From positions 7,659-60,025 of the forward strand of contig PLYT01000057.1 in the NCBI GenBank assembly GCA_003153475.1: a DNA stretch of 52,367 nt, in the 5' to 3' direction. Position 1 is the stretch's first letter. Each line of letters begins with the position of its first letter. Of the stretch, positions 1 to 9,202 are shown piece by piece. Under the pieces are notes generated by a model. The model saw nothing but the letters and a program-made list of their open reading frames with translations. It had not been told where the DNA came from and ran no database searches. Position numbers and translations under genes: made by a program. Origin of the DNA: Betaproteobacteria bacterium (GTDB lineage: Bacteria; Pseudomonadota; Gammaproteobacteria; Burkholderiales; Casimicrobiaceae).

Positions 1-2
1 GC

Positions 3-425
3 AATCATTGCCCCTATGTGCGCGCGATCATCGATCCTTTGGTGGCGGAGGCGAACGCGCTAACGGCAATGGGCATCGGGGTGATCGCCATCATGCCCAA
101 CGATGTGAAGATTTCGCCGGGTGATTCCTTCAACGCGATGAAATCGTTCGCGAAGCAACACGATTTCACCTTTCCCTATGTCATGGACGAGACGCAGAGC
201 GTGGCGCGCGATTATGGCGCGGTGTGCACGCCCGATTTCTTCGGCTTCAATGCCGCGCTCGAATTGCAATACCGCGGCCGGCTGGACGACGCCGGGCGCG
301 CGCCGAAACCCGACGCGCCGCGCGAGCTTTACGAGGCAATGCTGCAAATCGCGCACACCGGTCGCGGTCCGGCGCAGCAGACCCCGAGCATCGGCTGCTC
401 GATCAAGTGGCGCACGGCGGCGTAA
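3..425 (+). CDS. Thioredoxin-fold (AhpC/TSA-like) protein, 5' end missing
   Basis: The reading frame is open from the first bases of the window, so the N-terminus lies outside. The first visible residues read NHCPYVRA, the active-site helix start typical of thioredoxin-family or peroxiredoxin-like proteins of the FxxNHCPYV type, which keep one cysteine where thioredoxin has CxxC. Further on, a PDFFGF segment carries the usual cis-proline region, and the C-terminus is alanine-rich. These proteins are probably thiol oxidoreductases or peroxidases; the substrate is unknown. The last 23 bases overlap the convergent hydrolase gene. A GTG at 18 could be mistaken for the start but lies inside the fold. 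Confidence 0.8.
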   Translation, partial: NHCPYVRAIIDPLVAEANALTAMGIGVIAIMPNDVKISPGDSFNAMKSFAKQHDFTFPYVMDETQSVARDYGAVCTPDFFGFNAALELQYRGRLDDAGRAPKPDAPRELYEAMLQIAHTGRGPAQQTPSIGCSIKWRTAA

Positions 426-1227
426 GCGTCACCGCGCTGGCGATAAATTCGCGCAGCGCATCGAGCACTGTATCGGGCGCTTCGGCCATCATGCTGTGAC
501 CGCATTCCGGAATCGTGACGATGCGTTTGCTCGATAACGCTTCCTTCAGCGGCCCCGCGTTCTTCGGTGGAACCATCAGGTCGCGCTGACCGAAGATCAG
601 CAGGACCGGACAGTGGACCGAACCTGCCGCAGCAAGCCCATCGGCATAACGATGGCAGGCGGCCAGATCGGCGTGCAGCACGCCGGGTAGCGAGCGCTCC
701 ATCAGCCGCAGCGCAACGGTTGTCATCCAGATTCCCGGCTGCCGGTTTCCGCCGAGATGGCTGGCCGAGGAGAATGTCCAGCCGGTCATCAGCTCGTACG
801 CGAGGTGGTCGTCCGCCTTTGCCGCGTCGAGCAGCACGTCGCTGACCAGCATCGGCGCAGCCGGGCCGAGCAGCGCAAGCCCCTGCACGCGCGCCGGATG
901 TCGCGCCGCCATGTCGAGCGCCGCCAGCGCGCCCATGCTGTGGCCGACCAGCAGCGCGCGATCGACGCCCAACGCATCGAGCAACGCGGTCAGCCAGTCG
1001 GCGATCGACCCGATCGACGTCCTGGCGCTGCCGCCGCTTTTGCCATGCGCGGGCAAATCGATGGCCAGCGAATTATTGCCGTGGTGGGCGAAATACCGCG
1101 CCTGCAGTCCCCAGACGCTGTGGTCGTTCGCTGCACCGTGCACGAACACGATCGTCGGCCGCGCGCGATCGAACGCGCGCGTGCCGGTATAGACATAGAC
1201 GGGATCGCCCTCGACGGTGACGTACAC
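403..1227 (-). CDS. Alpha/beta-fold hydrolase
   Basis: A 274-residue protein with an alpha/beta hydrolase fold: an oxyanion-hole HGAAND segment near residue 30, the nucleophile elbow GHSMG with Ser97, an acidic residue in the FGQRDLMVPP strand, and the catalytic His in PECGHSMMAE near the C-terminus. All members of the triad are visible. The start is GTG, with no strong ribosome-binding site. It lies 38 bp downstream of the O-acetylhomoserine sulfhydrylase on the same strand and may be cotranscribed with it. The substrate cannot be named; esterase, lactonase or C-C hydrolase activity is possible. A homoserine O-acetyltransferase role is unlikely given the short length. Confidence 0.85.
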   Translation of the reverse strand: MYVTVEGDPVYVYTGTRAFDRARPTIVFVHGAANDHSVWGLQARYFAHHGNNSLAIDLPAHGKSGGSARTSIGSIADWLTALLDALGVDRALLVGHSMGALAALDMAARHPARVQGLALLGPAAPMLVSDVLLDAAKADDHLAYELMTGWTFSSASHLGGNRQPGIWMTTVALRLMERSLPGVLHADLAACHRYADGLAAAGSVHCPVLLIFGQRDLMVPPKNAGPLKEALSSKRIVTIPECGHSMMAEAPDTVLDALREFIASAVTLTPPCAT

Positions 1228-1265
1228 GATTGAGGACGCGGCAGCGAATCGAAGCGGCGGGAGCT

Positions 1266-2573
1266 TTAGGCCTTGCCGGCGGCGTGCAGCGCGCGCGACA
1301 GGTCGTCGATCAAGTCGCCCGGATGCTCGAGTCCGACCGACAGCCGGATCGTGCCTTCGGTGATGCCGGACGCTCGAAGCTCGGCGGCGGCCATCCGGAA
1401 GTGGGTCGTGCTCGCCGGATGGATGACCAGCGACTTGGCATCGCCGACGTTGGCCAGATGCGAGAACAGCTTCAGCGACTCGATGAATCTTCGCCCCTGC
1501 TCGCGGCTACCCCGAATCGCAAAACTGAACACCGCGCCGCAGCCCTGCGGCAGCAGCCGCTGCGCGAGCGCGTGATCGGGATGGACCGGGAGCTCGGGGT
1601 AGGTAACCGATTCGACCAGCGGATGCGCGGCCAGGAACGCGACGATCTGCCGCGTGTTGTCGACATGGCGCTGCATGCGCAACGGCAACGTCTCGATCCC
1701 CTGCAGGATCTGAAACGCGGTCATCGGCGCCATGCAGGCGCCAAAATCGCGAATGCCCTCCCGCCGCGCGCGCAGCAGGAACGCGGCGGTTGTCGATTCC
1801 TCGGTGAACACCATGTCGTGGAAGCCCGCGTAGGGTTCGGTCAACGTGGGAAATTTGCCGGCGCTCGCACCCACCCGGTCCCAGTCGAACTGCCCGCTGT
1901 CGACCAGCAGCCCTCCGATCACCACGCCGTGGCCCGACAGGAATTTGGTCGCCGAGTGATAGACCAGGTCCGCGCCGTGCTCGAACGGACGCATCAGGTA
2001 AGGCGTGGTGAACGTGGAATCGACCAGCAGCGGCAGGCCGTGATCGTGCGCCAGCGCCGCGATGCGCGGCACGTCGAGCACGTCGAGCCCCGGGTTGCCG
2101 AGCGTCTCGCCGAACAGCAGCCGCGTCTCCGGCCGGATCGCCCCGCGCCAGGCGTCGATGTCGCGCGGATCGACGAACGTCGTCGCGATGCCGAAGCGCG
2201 GCAGCGTGTAGTCGAGAAGATTGTGCGAGCCCCCATAGAGCGCGCGCGAGGCCACGATGTGCGAGCCCGCGCCCAGCAAGGTCACGATGGCAAGATGGAG
2301 CGCTGCCTGCCCGCTCGACACCGCGATGGCGCCGACGCCGCCTTCGAGCGCGGCGATGCGCTCTTCCAATACGGCGCAGGTCGGATTGGCAATGCGCGAA
2401 TAGACGTAGCCGGCGCGCTCCATGTTGAACAGCGCCGCGGCGTGATCGGTGTCGGGAAAAACGAACGACGCGGACTGATAGATCGGCGTCGCCCGCGCGC
2501 CGGTCACCGGATCGGGACGCGATCCCGCGTGCAAGCTAAGCGTATCAAAATGTGTCGTCTTGGGCTTGGTCAT
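1266..2573 (-). CDS. metY: O-acetylhomoserine sulfhydrylase (PLP-dependent)
   Basis: A 435-residue member of the Cys/Met metabolism PLP enzyme family. Visible signatures are the N-terminal LHAG segment, the YSRIANPT motif near residue 58, SSGQAAL near 86 and the PLP lysine Lys210 in SATKFLSGHG. The length fits MetY-type enzymes (about 430) rather than the shorter cystathionine gamma-synthases (about 380). The expected reaction is O-acetylhomoserine plus sulfide giving homocysteine in the cytosol, i.e. methionine synthesis. The gene diverges from osmC across a 157-bp spacer. MetZ (O-succinylhomoserine sulfhydrylase) is the alternative. Confidence 0.88.
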   Translation of the reverse strand: MTKPKTTHFDTLSLHAGSRPDPVTGARATPIYQSASFVFPDTDHAAALFNMERAGYVYSRIANPTCAVLEERIAALEGGVGAIAVSSGQAALHLAIVTLLGAGSHIVASRALYGGSHNLLDYTLPRFGIATTFVDPRDIDAWRGAIRPETRLLFGETLGNPGLDVLDVPRIAALAHDHGLPLLVDSTFTTPYLMRPFEHGADLVYHSATKFLSGHGVVIGGLLVDSGQFDWDRVGASAGKFPTLTEPYAGFHDMVFTEESTTAAFLLRARREGIRDFGACMAPMTAFQILQGIETLPLRMQRHVDNTRQIVAFLAAHPLVESVTYPELPVHPDHALAQRLLPQGCGAVFSFAIRGSREQGRRFIESLKLFSHLANVGDAKSLVIHPASTTHFRMAAAELRASGITEGTIRLSVGLEHPGDLIDDLSRALHAAGKA

Positions 2574-2689
2574 CGCTCGGGCGCTGACGTAGGACCGTGT
2601 CCAACGTATGGTAGCGCATCGCCGGGCAGCCGCGCGCTACTTGGCCGATCGCGGCCGGCGGCATACACTGCAACCATAAAACAGCTCGA

Positions 2690-2695
2690 TACAAT
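2690..2695 (+). promoter_or_regulatory. Possible -10 box of the OsmC gene
   Basis: TACAAT stands out in the 157-bp divergent spacer and lies 35 bp before the OsmC start, which has a strong GGAGG ribosome-binding site. The hexamer 17 bp upstream (ACTGCA) is only a weak -35 match, so the call is tentative. Confidence 0.35.
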
Positions 2696-2730
2696 CAGAT
2701 CTCATCAACGCACACCTTCTGGAGGAAATC

Positions 2731-3156
2731 ATGCAACGCAAGGCATCCGCCCGCTGGCAGGGCACCGTCAAGGAAGGGCAGGGCACGATCTCTACGCAGT
2801 CCGGCGTTCTGAAGGATGCGCCGTACGGTTTCAACGCCCGCTTCGGCGACGGCAAGGGGACCAATCCGGAAGAGCTGCTAGGTGCCGCGCATGTCGGCTG
2901 CTTCACGATGGCGCTCTCGTTCGCGCTGAATAACGCGGGATTTACCGCCGAGGCGATCGACAGCGAAGCGGCGGTAACGCTGGACAAGGTCGGCGAGGCC
3001 TGGACGATCACCGCCGTGCATCTGACGACGCGGGCGCGCGTGCCCAGGATCGACGCCGCCAAATTCGCCGAGATCGCCGCCGGTGCGAAGGCGAACTGTC
3101 CGCTGTCGCGCGTGATCAACGCGACGATCACGATGGATGCCAAGCTCGTCGGATGA
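2731..3156 (+). CDS. osmC: OsmC-family peroxiredoxin
   Basis: A 141-residue OsmC/Ohr-fold protein. Cys57 in HVGCFTM and Cys123 in ANCPLS are the two redox cysteines of the family. NPEELL around residue 45 carries the conserved glutamate. The GTNPEELLGAAHVGCF context is closer to OsmC than to Ohr. The expected role is thiol-dependent reduction of organic hydroperoxides in the cytoplasm during oxidative or osmotic stress. The start is supported by GGAGG six bases upstream. The 3' end overlaps the radical SAM gene by 20 bp in another frame, so the two genes are probably cotranscribed. Confidence 0.9.
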   Translation: MQRKASARWQGTVKEGQGTISTQSGVLKDAPYGFNARFGDGKGTNPEELLGAAHVGCFTMALSFALNNAGFTAEAIDSEAAVTLDKVGEAWTITAVHLTTRARVPRIDAAKFAEIAAGAKANCPLSRVINATITMDAKLVG

Positions 3157-4258
3157 GGCGGCGTTGAGCAGAGAACCGACGACGCCGACCAAGGGACGCG
3201 GCGCGACATTCAATCCGGGCAACCGCTTTCGCCGCGATTCGCGCGAAGCCGTCGACGACGGCTGGACGCTGCCGGAAAGCGCCGAGGACGACGCTCCGCC
3301 GCCGCTGAAGACGACGGTGACGGTGCAGCGTGCGCGCACGATCATCGCGCGTAACGACTCTCCCGACATCCCGTTCACGCAGTCGATCAATCCGTATCAG
3401 GGTTGCGAGCACGGCTGCGTCTACTGCTACGCCCGCCCGACGCACGCCTACCTCGATCTGTCGCCGGGGCTCGACTTCGAGACCAAGCTCTTCGCCAAGC
3501 CCGATGCCGCGGCGATGCTGGAAGCGGAGCTCGCCAGGCCGGGTTACGTCTGCGATGCGATCGCGATGGGCACCAACACCGATCCCTACCAGCCGATCGA
3601 GCGCGACTGGAAGATCACGCGGCAGATCCTGGAAGTGCTGTCTGCGTGCGAGCATCCGGTGTCGATAGTCACCAAGTCGGCGCTGGTCGAGCGCGACATC
3701 GACATTCTCGCCCCGATGGCGGCGAAGAATCTCGCGCGCGTCTACGTCTCGGTCACGACGCTCGACCGCGAGCTCGCGCGCAAACTCGAGCCGCGAGCCG
3801 CGGCGCCGCAGAGGCGGCTCGCCGCGATCAAGACGCTGGCCGACGCCGGCATCCCCGTCGGCGTGATGACCGCGCCCATTATTCCGCAGCTGACTGACAA
3901 GGATATGGAGGCTATCCTCGAGGCCGCGGCGGCAAACGGCGCCGAATACGCCGGGTGGACGATGCTGCGGCTGCCGTTCGAGGTCAAGACGCTGTTTCGC
4001 GATTGGCTGGCGCAGCATTACCCGCTGCGCGCCGGGCACGTGATGAGCATCGTCCAGCAGATCCGGGGCGGACGCGACAACGATCCGGACTTCGGTTCGC
4101 GCATGCGCGGGCAGGGGCAGTTCGCCGACTTGATTGCGCGCCGCTTCGACATCGCGGCGCGTCGACTCAATCTCAACCGCGAGCGGGCACCGATGGACAC
4201 CTCGCGCTTCAAGCCGCCGCAGACGCCCGCGCAGCGTGCCCAGCTGACGCTGTTCTGA
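3137..4258 (+). CDS. PA0069-family radical SAM protein
   Basis: A 373-residue radical SAM protein. The CX3CX2C cluster motif is Cys90, Cys94 and Cys97 in CEHGCVYCYARP, the form found in PA0069-family and SplB-like proteins. It is followed by AMGTNTDPYQPIE, typical of this family, and a radical SAM barrel up to about residue 300. The 80-residue N-terminal extension is hydrophilic. The reaction of this family is not established; similarity to spore photoproduct lyase suggests nucleic-acid chemistry but is not proof. The ATG start overlaps the osmC end by 20 bp. Downstream is a glycosyltransferase after a 62-bp gap. Confidence 0.85.
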   Translation: MPSSSDEAALSREPTTPTKGRGATFNPGNRFRRDSREAVDDGWTLPESAEDDAPPPLKTTVTVQRARTIIARNDSPDIPFTQSINPYQGCEHGCVYCYARPTHAYLDLSPGLDFETKLFAKPDAAAMLEAELARPGYVCDAIAMGTNTDPYQPIERDWKITRQILEVLSACEHPVSIVTKSALVERDIDILAPMAAKNLARVYVSVTTLDRELARKLEPRAAAPQRRLAAIKTLADAGIPVGVMTAPIIPQLTDKDMEAILEAAAANGAEYAGWTMLRLPFEVKTLFRDWLAQHYPLRAGHVMSIVQQIRGGRDNDPDFGSRMRGQGQFADLIARRFDIAARRLNLNRERAPMDTSRFKPPQTPAQRAQLTLF

Positions 4259-4320
4259 TTGGTCTCGCATCATGAGAACGAGCCGAACCACAGGCTCGCA
4301 AGGCAACGGGAACGATCGGC

Positions 4321-5118
4321 ATGATTTGCCTTATATGCACGCTGGAACCTTATCGCATCGATTGGCTGCCGCAGTTTGTCGCGCACTATCGCGACCAGGG
4401 CGTCGAGCGTTTCTTGCTCACGCTGCAGATCGACCCCGAACTGCCGGAGGACGAAAAGAGCCGGCATCGAACGCGATTCGGTGAGACTCTGTCGCAACTC
4501 AACGTCACCGAGACGTTCTTCTGGGAGCACGTCTGGGACGGCCCGAGCATGGGCGCGCATCATCGCCTGCTGCAGGAGGCTCATGTCGCCGCCGCCGACT
4601 GGATCGTCTGGTGCGATTCCGACGAATTCCAGGTCTATCCGGAGCGGCTCGATCGCATCGTCGCGCAGTGCGAGGCCGCGGGTGTGGACTTTGTTCGCGG
4701 CGTCTTCATCGACCGCATCGCCGGCGACGGCAGCCTCACAGCGTTCAATCCGCAGCGCTCGATCTGGGAAACATTTCCGCGCACCTGCAGCGTCACCAAC
4801 GCGCTCGCCAAGGGGGATCCGTGCAAGGTCGCCTTGGCCAGGGGCAGCCTGCGATTGCTGGGTGGCGGCAAGCATCGGCCGGAGGGCCGCGTGCTAAAAA
4901 CCATCAGCGGCCTGGTCCAGGTACACCATTTTAAGTGGGATGCGGCGCTGCTGGAGCGCCTGAGATTCCGCGTCCGACCCGAATGGCGGGCCAGGTTTCC
5001 CTGGTGGGTCGAGTCGCAGCGACTACTCGATTATTTTGACGCGCACGATCAGCGCTTCGATTTTGCCGACGTCGCGCCGATCAGCATCCAGGGGCCGCAC
5101 TTCATCGCCGTCGCCTGA
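4321..5118 (+). CDS. Glycosyltransferase, family 2/92-like
   Basis: A 265-residue protein with a GT-A-like start (MICLICTLEPYRIDWLPQFVAHY), in which a short beta strand is followed by a helix containing W..QFV.HY..QGV, as in the Glyco_tranf_2_4/GT92 group. WCDSDEF (DSDEF at residues 99-103) is the DxD-type metal and nucleotide-sugar site. No membrane segment or signal peptide is seen, so it is cytoplasmic or peripheral. A second protein of this type lies at 25408-26379, with the equivalent motif LLDADEF. Donor and acceptor are unknown; no polysaccharide cluster is adjacent. Confidence 0.75.
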   Translation: MICLICTLEPYRIDWLPQFVAHYRDQGVERFLLTLQIDPELPEDEKSRHRTRFGETLSQLNVTETFFWEHVWDGPSMGAHHRLLQEAHVAAADWIVWCDSDEFQVYPERLDRIVAQCEAAGVDFVRGVFIDRIAGDGSLTAFNPQRSIWETFPRTCSVTNALAKGDPCKVALARGSLRLLGGGKHRPEGRVLKTISGLVQVHHFKWDAALLERLRFRVRPEWRARFPWWVESQRLLDYFDAHDQRFDFADVAPISIQGPHFIAVA

Positions 5119-5145
5119 CAAGCCGGCAACGATGCGACCAGGCCT

Positions 5146-5304
5146 TTAGCCGGCCGGCGTCTCGCCTTCGACCGGAGGCGTCGCGCCCTCGGCAGCGGCG
5201 TCCGCTTCGGTCTTTTCCAGCTTCCGCTTGCGCTTTTCCTCCTGCTTTTTCTTCTTCTCCAGTTCTTTTTGCCGTTTCTGGTACTGATAGTTGGGTTTTG
5301 CCAA
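5146..5304 (-). CDS. Small highly basic coiled-coil protein (52 aa)
   Basis: A 52-residue protein beginning MAKPNYQYQKRQKELEKKKK, then an unbroken charged helix of Lys, Arg and Glu and a short acidic Ala/Pro tail. It uses a TTG start, fixed by a strong GGGAGGT ribosome-binding site six to seven bases upstream. From memory, short conserved hypothetical proteins with a very similar MAKPNYQ-KRQ-ELAKKKK start occur in beta- and gammaproteobacteria; their function is unknown. The composition suggests RNA or ribosome binding, but this is inference. It stands alone between the convergent glycosyltransferase and the sugar-acid operon, with its own leader. Confidence 0.75.
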   Translation of the reverse strand: MAKPNYQYQKRQKELEKKKKQEEKRKRKLEKTEADAAAEGATPPVEGETPAG

Positions 5305-5344
5305 GGCTGGACCTCCCGTAGGATAGTGTTACGGCGAATTTGGT

Positions 5345-5388
5345 GCCGCACCGCAGCCGAAAGGCGTTTCGGTGCGGCGCAAAACGCC
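5345..5388 (-). promoter_or_regulatory. Overlapping inverted repeats upstream of the small basic gene
   Basis: A perfect 9-bp stem (GCCGCACCG at 5345-5353 with CGGTGCGGC at 5370-5378) overlaps a second 7-bp stem (GGCGTTT at 5363-5369 with AAACGCC at 5382-5388). The two cannot form together. They lie between the end of the IlvD/Edd gene at 5469 and the start of the small basic gene at 5304. They could terminate the sugar-acid operon, or form a leader structure for the small gene. No T-run follows, so a simple intrinsic terminator is not shown. Confidence 0.4.
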
Positions 5389-5468
5389 GCGTCTGCCCCC
5401 ATTGTAGGGGCAATCGGTCGCTTCGCGTGAACTATACGGCGCGATGCATGCGCCCGCTTGAAGCCAAG

Positions 5469-7202
5469 CTAGTGGCTGGGTCGCCCTACCTTGGCGCCGG
5501 ACTTGCCGACGAGGAACTCGAGATCGACGCCCAGGTCGGCCTGCTGCACGGTCTCGCAGTAGAGCTTCACCCAGCCGCGCTCGGCATGCGGCGGCGGCGC
5601 CTTCCATTTCGCTTTGCGGCGCGCGAGTTCGGCGTCCGAAACATCGAGATGGAGGCGGCGCCTGGCGACGTCGAGCTCGATCGTGTCGCCGTTCTCGACC
5701 AGCGCCAGCGGGCCGCCGGCGGCAGCTTCGGGCGCGGTGTGCAGCACTACCGTCCCGTACGCGGTGCCCGACATGCGTGCGTCCGATATGCGAATCATGT
5801 CGGTCACGCCCTTTTTCAGGAGCTTCGCCGGCAGCGCAAAGTTGCCGACCTCGGGAAATCCCGGATAACCTTTGGGCCCGCAGTTCTTGAGCACCAGGAT
5901 GTCGGCTGCCTTGACGTCGAGCTTCGGGTCGTCGATGCGCTTGTGCAAGTCGTCGATGTTCTCGAACACGACCGCGCGTCCCCGATGCTTCATCAGCTTC
6001 GGCGTCGCCGCCGAAGGCTTCAACACTGCGCCGCCCGGTGCCAGGTTGCCGCGCAACACCGCGATGCCTCCCTGCGGCTTGAACGGCTTGGCCAGCGGCG
6101 TTATCACCGCCTCGTTGTAATTGACTGCGTCCTTGACGTTTTCCCAGATCGTGCGGCCGTTGGCGGTCAGCGCCTTCTTGTGCAGGAATTTGCCGATCGC
6201 CTTGATGACCACCGGAAGACCGCCGGCATAGTAGAAATCCTCCATCAGGTACTTGCCGGACGGCATCAGGTTGACCAGGCATGGCATGTCGCGTCCGAGC
6301 CGGTCCCAGTCGTCGAGGGAGAGCCTGACGCCGATGCGTCCTGCGATCGCCAGCAGGTGCACGACCGCGTTGGTCGATCCTCCGATCGCGCCGTTGACCA
6401 TGATCGCGTTTTCGAACGCATCCCTGGTCAGGATCTTCGACATGCGCAGATCCTCGCGCACCATATCGACGATGCGCCGGCCGGCCATGCGAGCCAGCAC
6501 CCTGCGCCGCGAGTCGACGGCCGGGATCGCCGCGTTGGTCGGCAGGCCGATGCCCAGCGCCTCGACCATCGACGCCATCGTCGACGCGGTTCCCATCGTC
6601 ATGCAATGGCCGGCCGAGCGCGACATGCACGATTCGACTTCGACCATGTCCGATTCCTTCATCGCGCCGGTCTTGAGCATCTCGGTGAACTTCCACACGT
6701 GCGTGCCGGATCCGATGTCCTCGCCGCGAAACTTGCCGTTCAACATCGGGCCGCCGGAAATGCCTATCGTCGGCAGATCGCACGATGCCGCGCCCATCAG
6801 CAGCGCCGGCGTGGTCTTGTCGCAGCCCATCATCAGCACGACACCGTCGAACGGATTGGCGCGAATCGACTCCTCGACGTCCATCGCGACCTGGTTGCGG
6901 AACAGCATCGTCGTCGGCCGCATCAGCGTTTCGCCCAGACTCATCACCGGAAATTCGATTGGAAAGCCGCCGGCGTCGAGCACGCCCGAGCGAACGTGCT
7001 CGGCCAGCTCGCGAAAATGCGCGTTGCACGGCGTCGCCTGCGACCACGTGTTGCAGATGCCGATCACCGGCCGGCCGTCGAACTGGTCGTGCGGTATGCC
7101 CTGGTTTTTCATCCACGAGCGATGCACCAGCGCGTCGCGATCATGACGGCCGAACCACGCGGTCGAACGAAGCGGCGCTGACTTTCGAGTTTTATTTGCC
7201 AT
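5469..7202 (-). CDS. IlvD/Edd-family sugar-acid dehydratase (L-arabinonate dehydratase type)
   Basis: A 577-residue IlvD/Edd protein of the length of sugar-acid dehydratases of the L-arabinonate type. Three cysteines, Cys59 (TPCN), Cys127 (MMGCDKT) and Cys200 (GHCMTMG), sit where the [2Fe-2S] ligands of that group lie. Lys129 is the likely carbamylated lysine, and ARMSGTAYG (Ser478) carries the probable base. The expected reaction is dehydration of an aldonate to a 2-keto-3-deoxy acid in the cytoplasm. It is the last gene of the minus-strand operon, 32 bp after the ABC ATPase. True dihydroxy-acid dehydratase of valine synthesis is less likely given the CNTWSQATPCN motif and the neighbours. 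Substrate (arabinonate, xylonate, fuconate or other) is open. Confidence 0.85.
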   Translation of the reverse strand: MANKTRKSAPLRSTAWFGRHDRDALVHRSWMKNQGIPHDQFDGRPVIGICNTWSQATPCNAHFRELAEHVRSGVLDAGGFPIEFPVMSLGETLMRPTTMLFRNQVAMDVEESIRANPFDGVVLMMGCDKTTPALLMGAASCDLPTIGISGGPMLNGKFRGEDIGSGTHVWKFTEMLKTGAMKESDMVEVESCMSRSAGHCMTMGTASTMASMVEALGIGLPTNAAIPAVDSRRRVLARMAGRRIVDMVREDLRMSKILTRDAFENAIMVNGAIGGSTNAVVHLLAIAGRIGVRLSLDDWDRLGRDMPCLVNLMPSGKYLMEDFYYAGGLPVVIKAIGKFLHKKALTANGRTIWENVKDAVNYNEAVITPLAKPFKPQGGIAVLRGNLAPGGAVLKPSAATPKLMKHRGRAVVFENIDDLHKRIDDPKLDVKAADILVLKNCGPKGYPGFPEVGNFALPAKLLKKGVTDMIRISDARMSGTAYGTVVLHTAPEAAAGGPLALVENGDTIELDVARRRLHLDVSDAELARRKAKWKAPPPHAERGWVKLYCETVQQADLGVDLEFLVGKSGAKVGRPSH

Positions 7203-7234
7203 GCTGATCAGTTGTCCGGTTGCGTTTCGGTCGC

Positions 7235-8314
<1,080 letters not shown>

Positions 8315-8359
8315 GACTGTGGTCTCCAGGAAGCCTAAAGCCCCGGTGATTCGTCGTCG

Positions 8360-9202
8360 CTAACTCTTCACCGCGCCGGCGGTAAGGCCGCCGACCATGT
8401 AGCGCTTGAACGCATAGTAGATCGCGGCCGGAGGGAGCGCGTAGATCAGACCGACGGTCATCAGAAGCTCCCACGGCGAATCGTCGGCGGCCAGGAAGTT
8501 GCCCAGCGCGACACCCAGAGTGATCTGCTTTTCGTTCGACAGCAGCAGGAACGCGTACAGATATTCGTTCCACGCGAGCAGCAAGGCGTAGGTGCCGATG
8601 GCGACGAGCGAGGGCATCATCAGCGGCACATACACCAGCCGGAAGAGCTGCAGCGGCGATGCACCGTCGATCCTCGCCGCCTCGTCGAGCTCGTACGGGA
8701 GCTTGTCGGAGGCCTGCTTGAGCACCCAGATCGAGTACGGCGAGGCGATCGTGATCATCGCCAGGATCAGCGCCCATTGATTGTTGAGGAGGCCGTAATT
8801 CCCCATCGTCTTGTACATCGGGACCGCGAGGAATGCCGCCGGGATGAAATAGGTGAGCAGCGCCAGGTTCATCACCAGTCTGCCGCCCTTGACCCTGAGA
8901 CGGCTGATCGCGAATGCGGCCCCGGTCGCGACCAGCAGCGTCAGCGCGCCGACGCTGACGGCGATCAACAGCGAGTTCCACAGCTGCAGCCAGAAATGAT
9001 TCAGGTAATAGTGCTGCTCCCGGAAGACAACCTCGAAGTTGTGCAGCGTCGGATGATCGGGCCACAGCTTGCCGGCGAACGCCGATTCCTTCGGCGAGAT
9101 CGAGAACAGAAACAGGTGATAGATCGGCAGCATCGTCCACAGCAGCACCGGAATGCCGATCAACAGCAGCTTGGCTTCAGCGGTGACGTGCTTGAGTTTC
9201 AC
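8360..9202 (-). CDS. Carbohydrate ABC transporter permease (MalG type)
   Basis: A 280-residue inner-membrane protein with six predicted hydrophobic helices, the first at about residues 12-34. The cytoplasmic EAA loop reads ELDEAARIDGASPLQLF around residues 171-187 and contacts the ATPase. The C-terminus YMVGGLTAGAVKS is typical of MalG-like permeases. The ATG overlaps the end of the upstream permease gene by four bases (ATGA), indicating translational coupling. With the partner permease it forms the membrane channel of the importer; the substrate is probably the sugar acid or parent sugar used by the neighbouring enzymes. Confidence 0.92.
   Translation of the reverse strand: MKLKHVTAEAKLLLIGIPVLLWTMLPIYHLFLFSISPKESAFAGKLWPDHPTLHNFEVVFREQHYYLNHFWLQLWNSLLIAVSVGALTLLVATGAAFAISRLRVKGGRLVMNLALLTYFIPAAFLAVPMYKTMGNYGLLNNQWALILAMITIASPYSIWVLKQASDKLPYELDEAARIDGASPLQLFRLVYVPLMMPSLVAIGTYALLLAWNEYLYAFLLLSNEKQITLGVALGNFLAADDSPWELLMTVGLIYALPPAAIYYAFKRYMVGGLTAGAVKS

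Noticed and set aside
5340..7181. A plus-strand frame of 613 codons across the IlvD/Edd gene
   Set aside because: It is Arg/His/Gln-rich shadow sequence opposite a gene with all its catalytic motifs. Long antisense frames are expected in GC-rich DNA.
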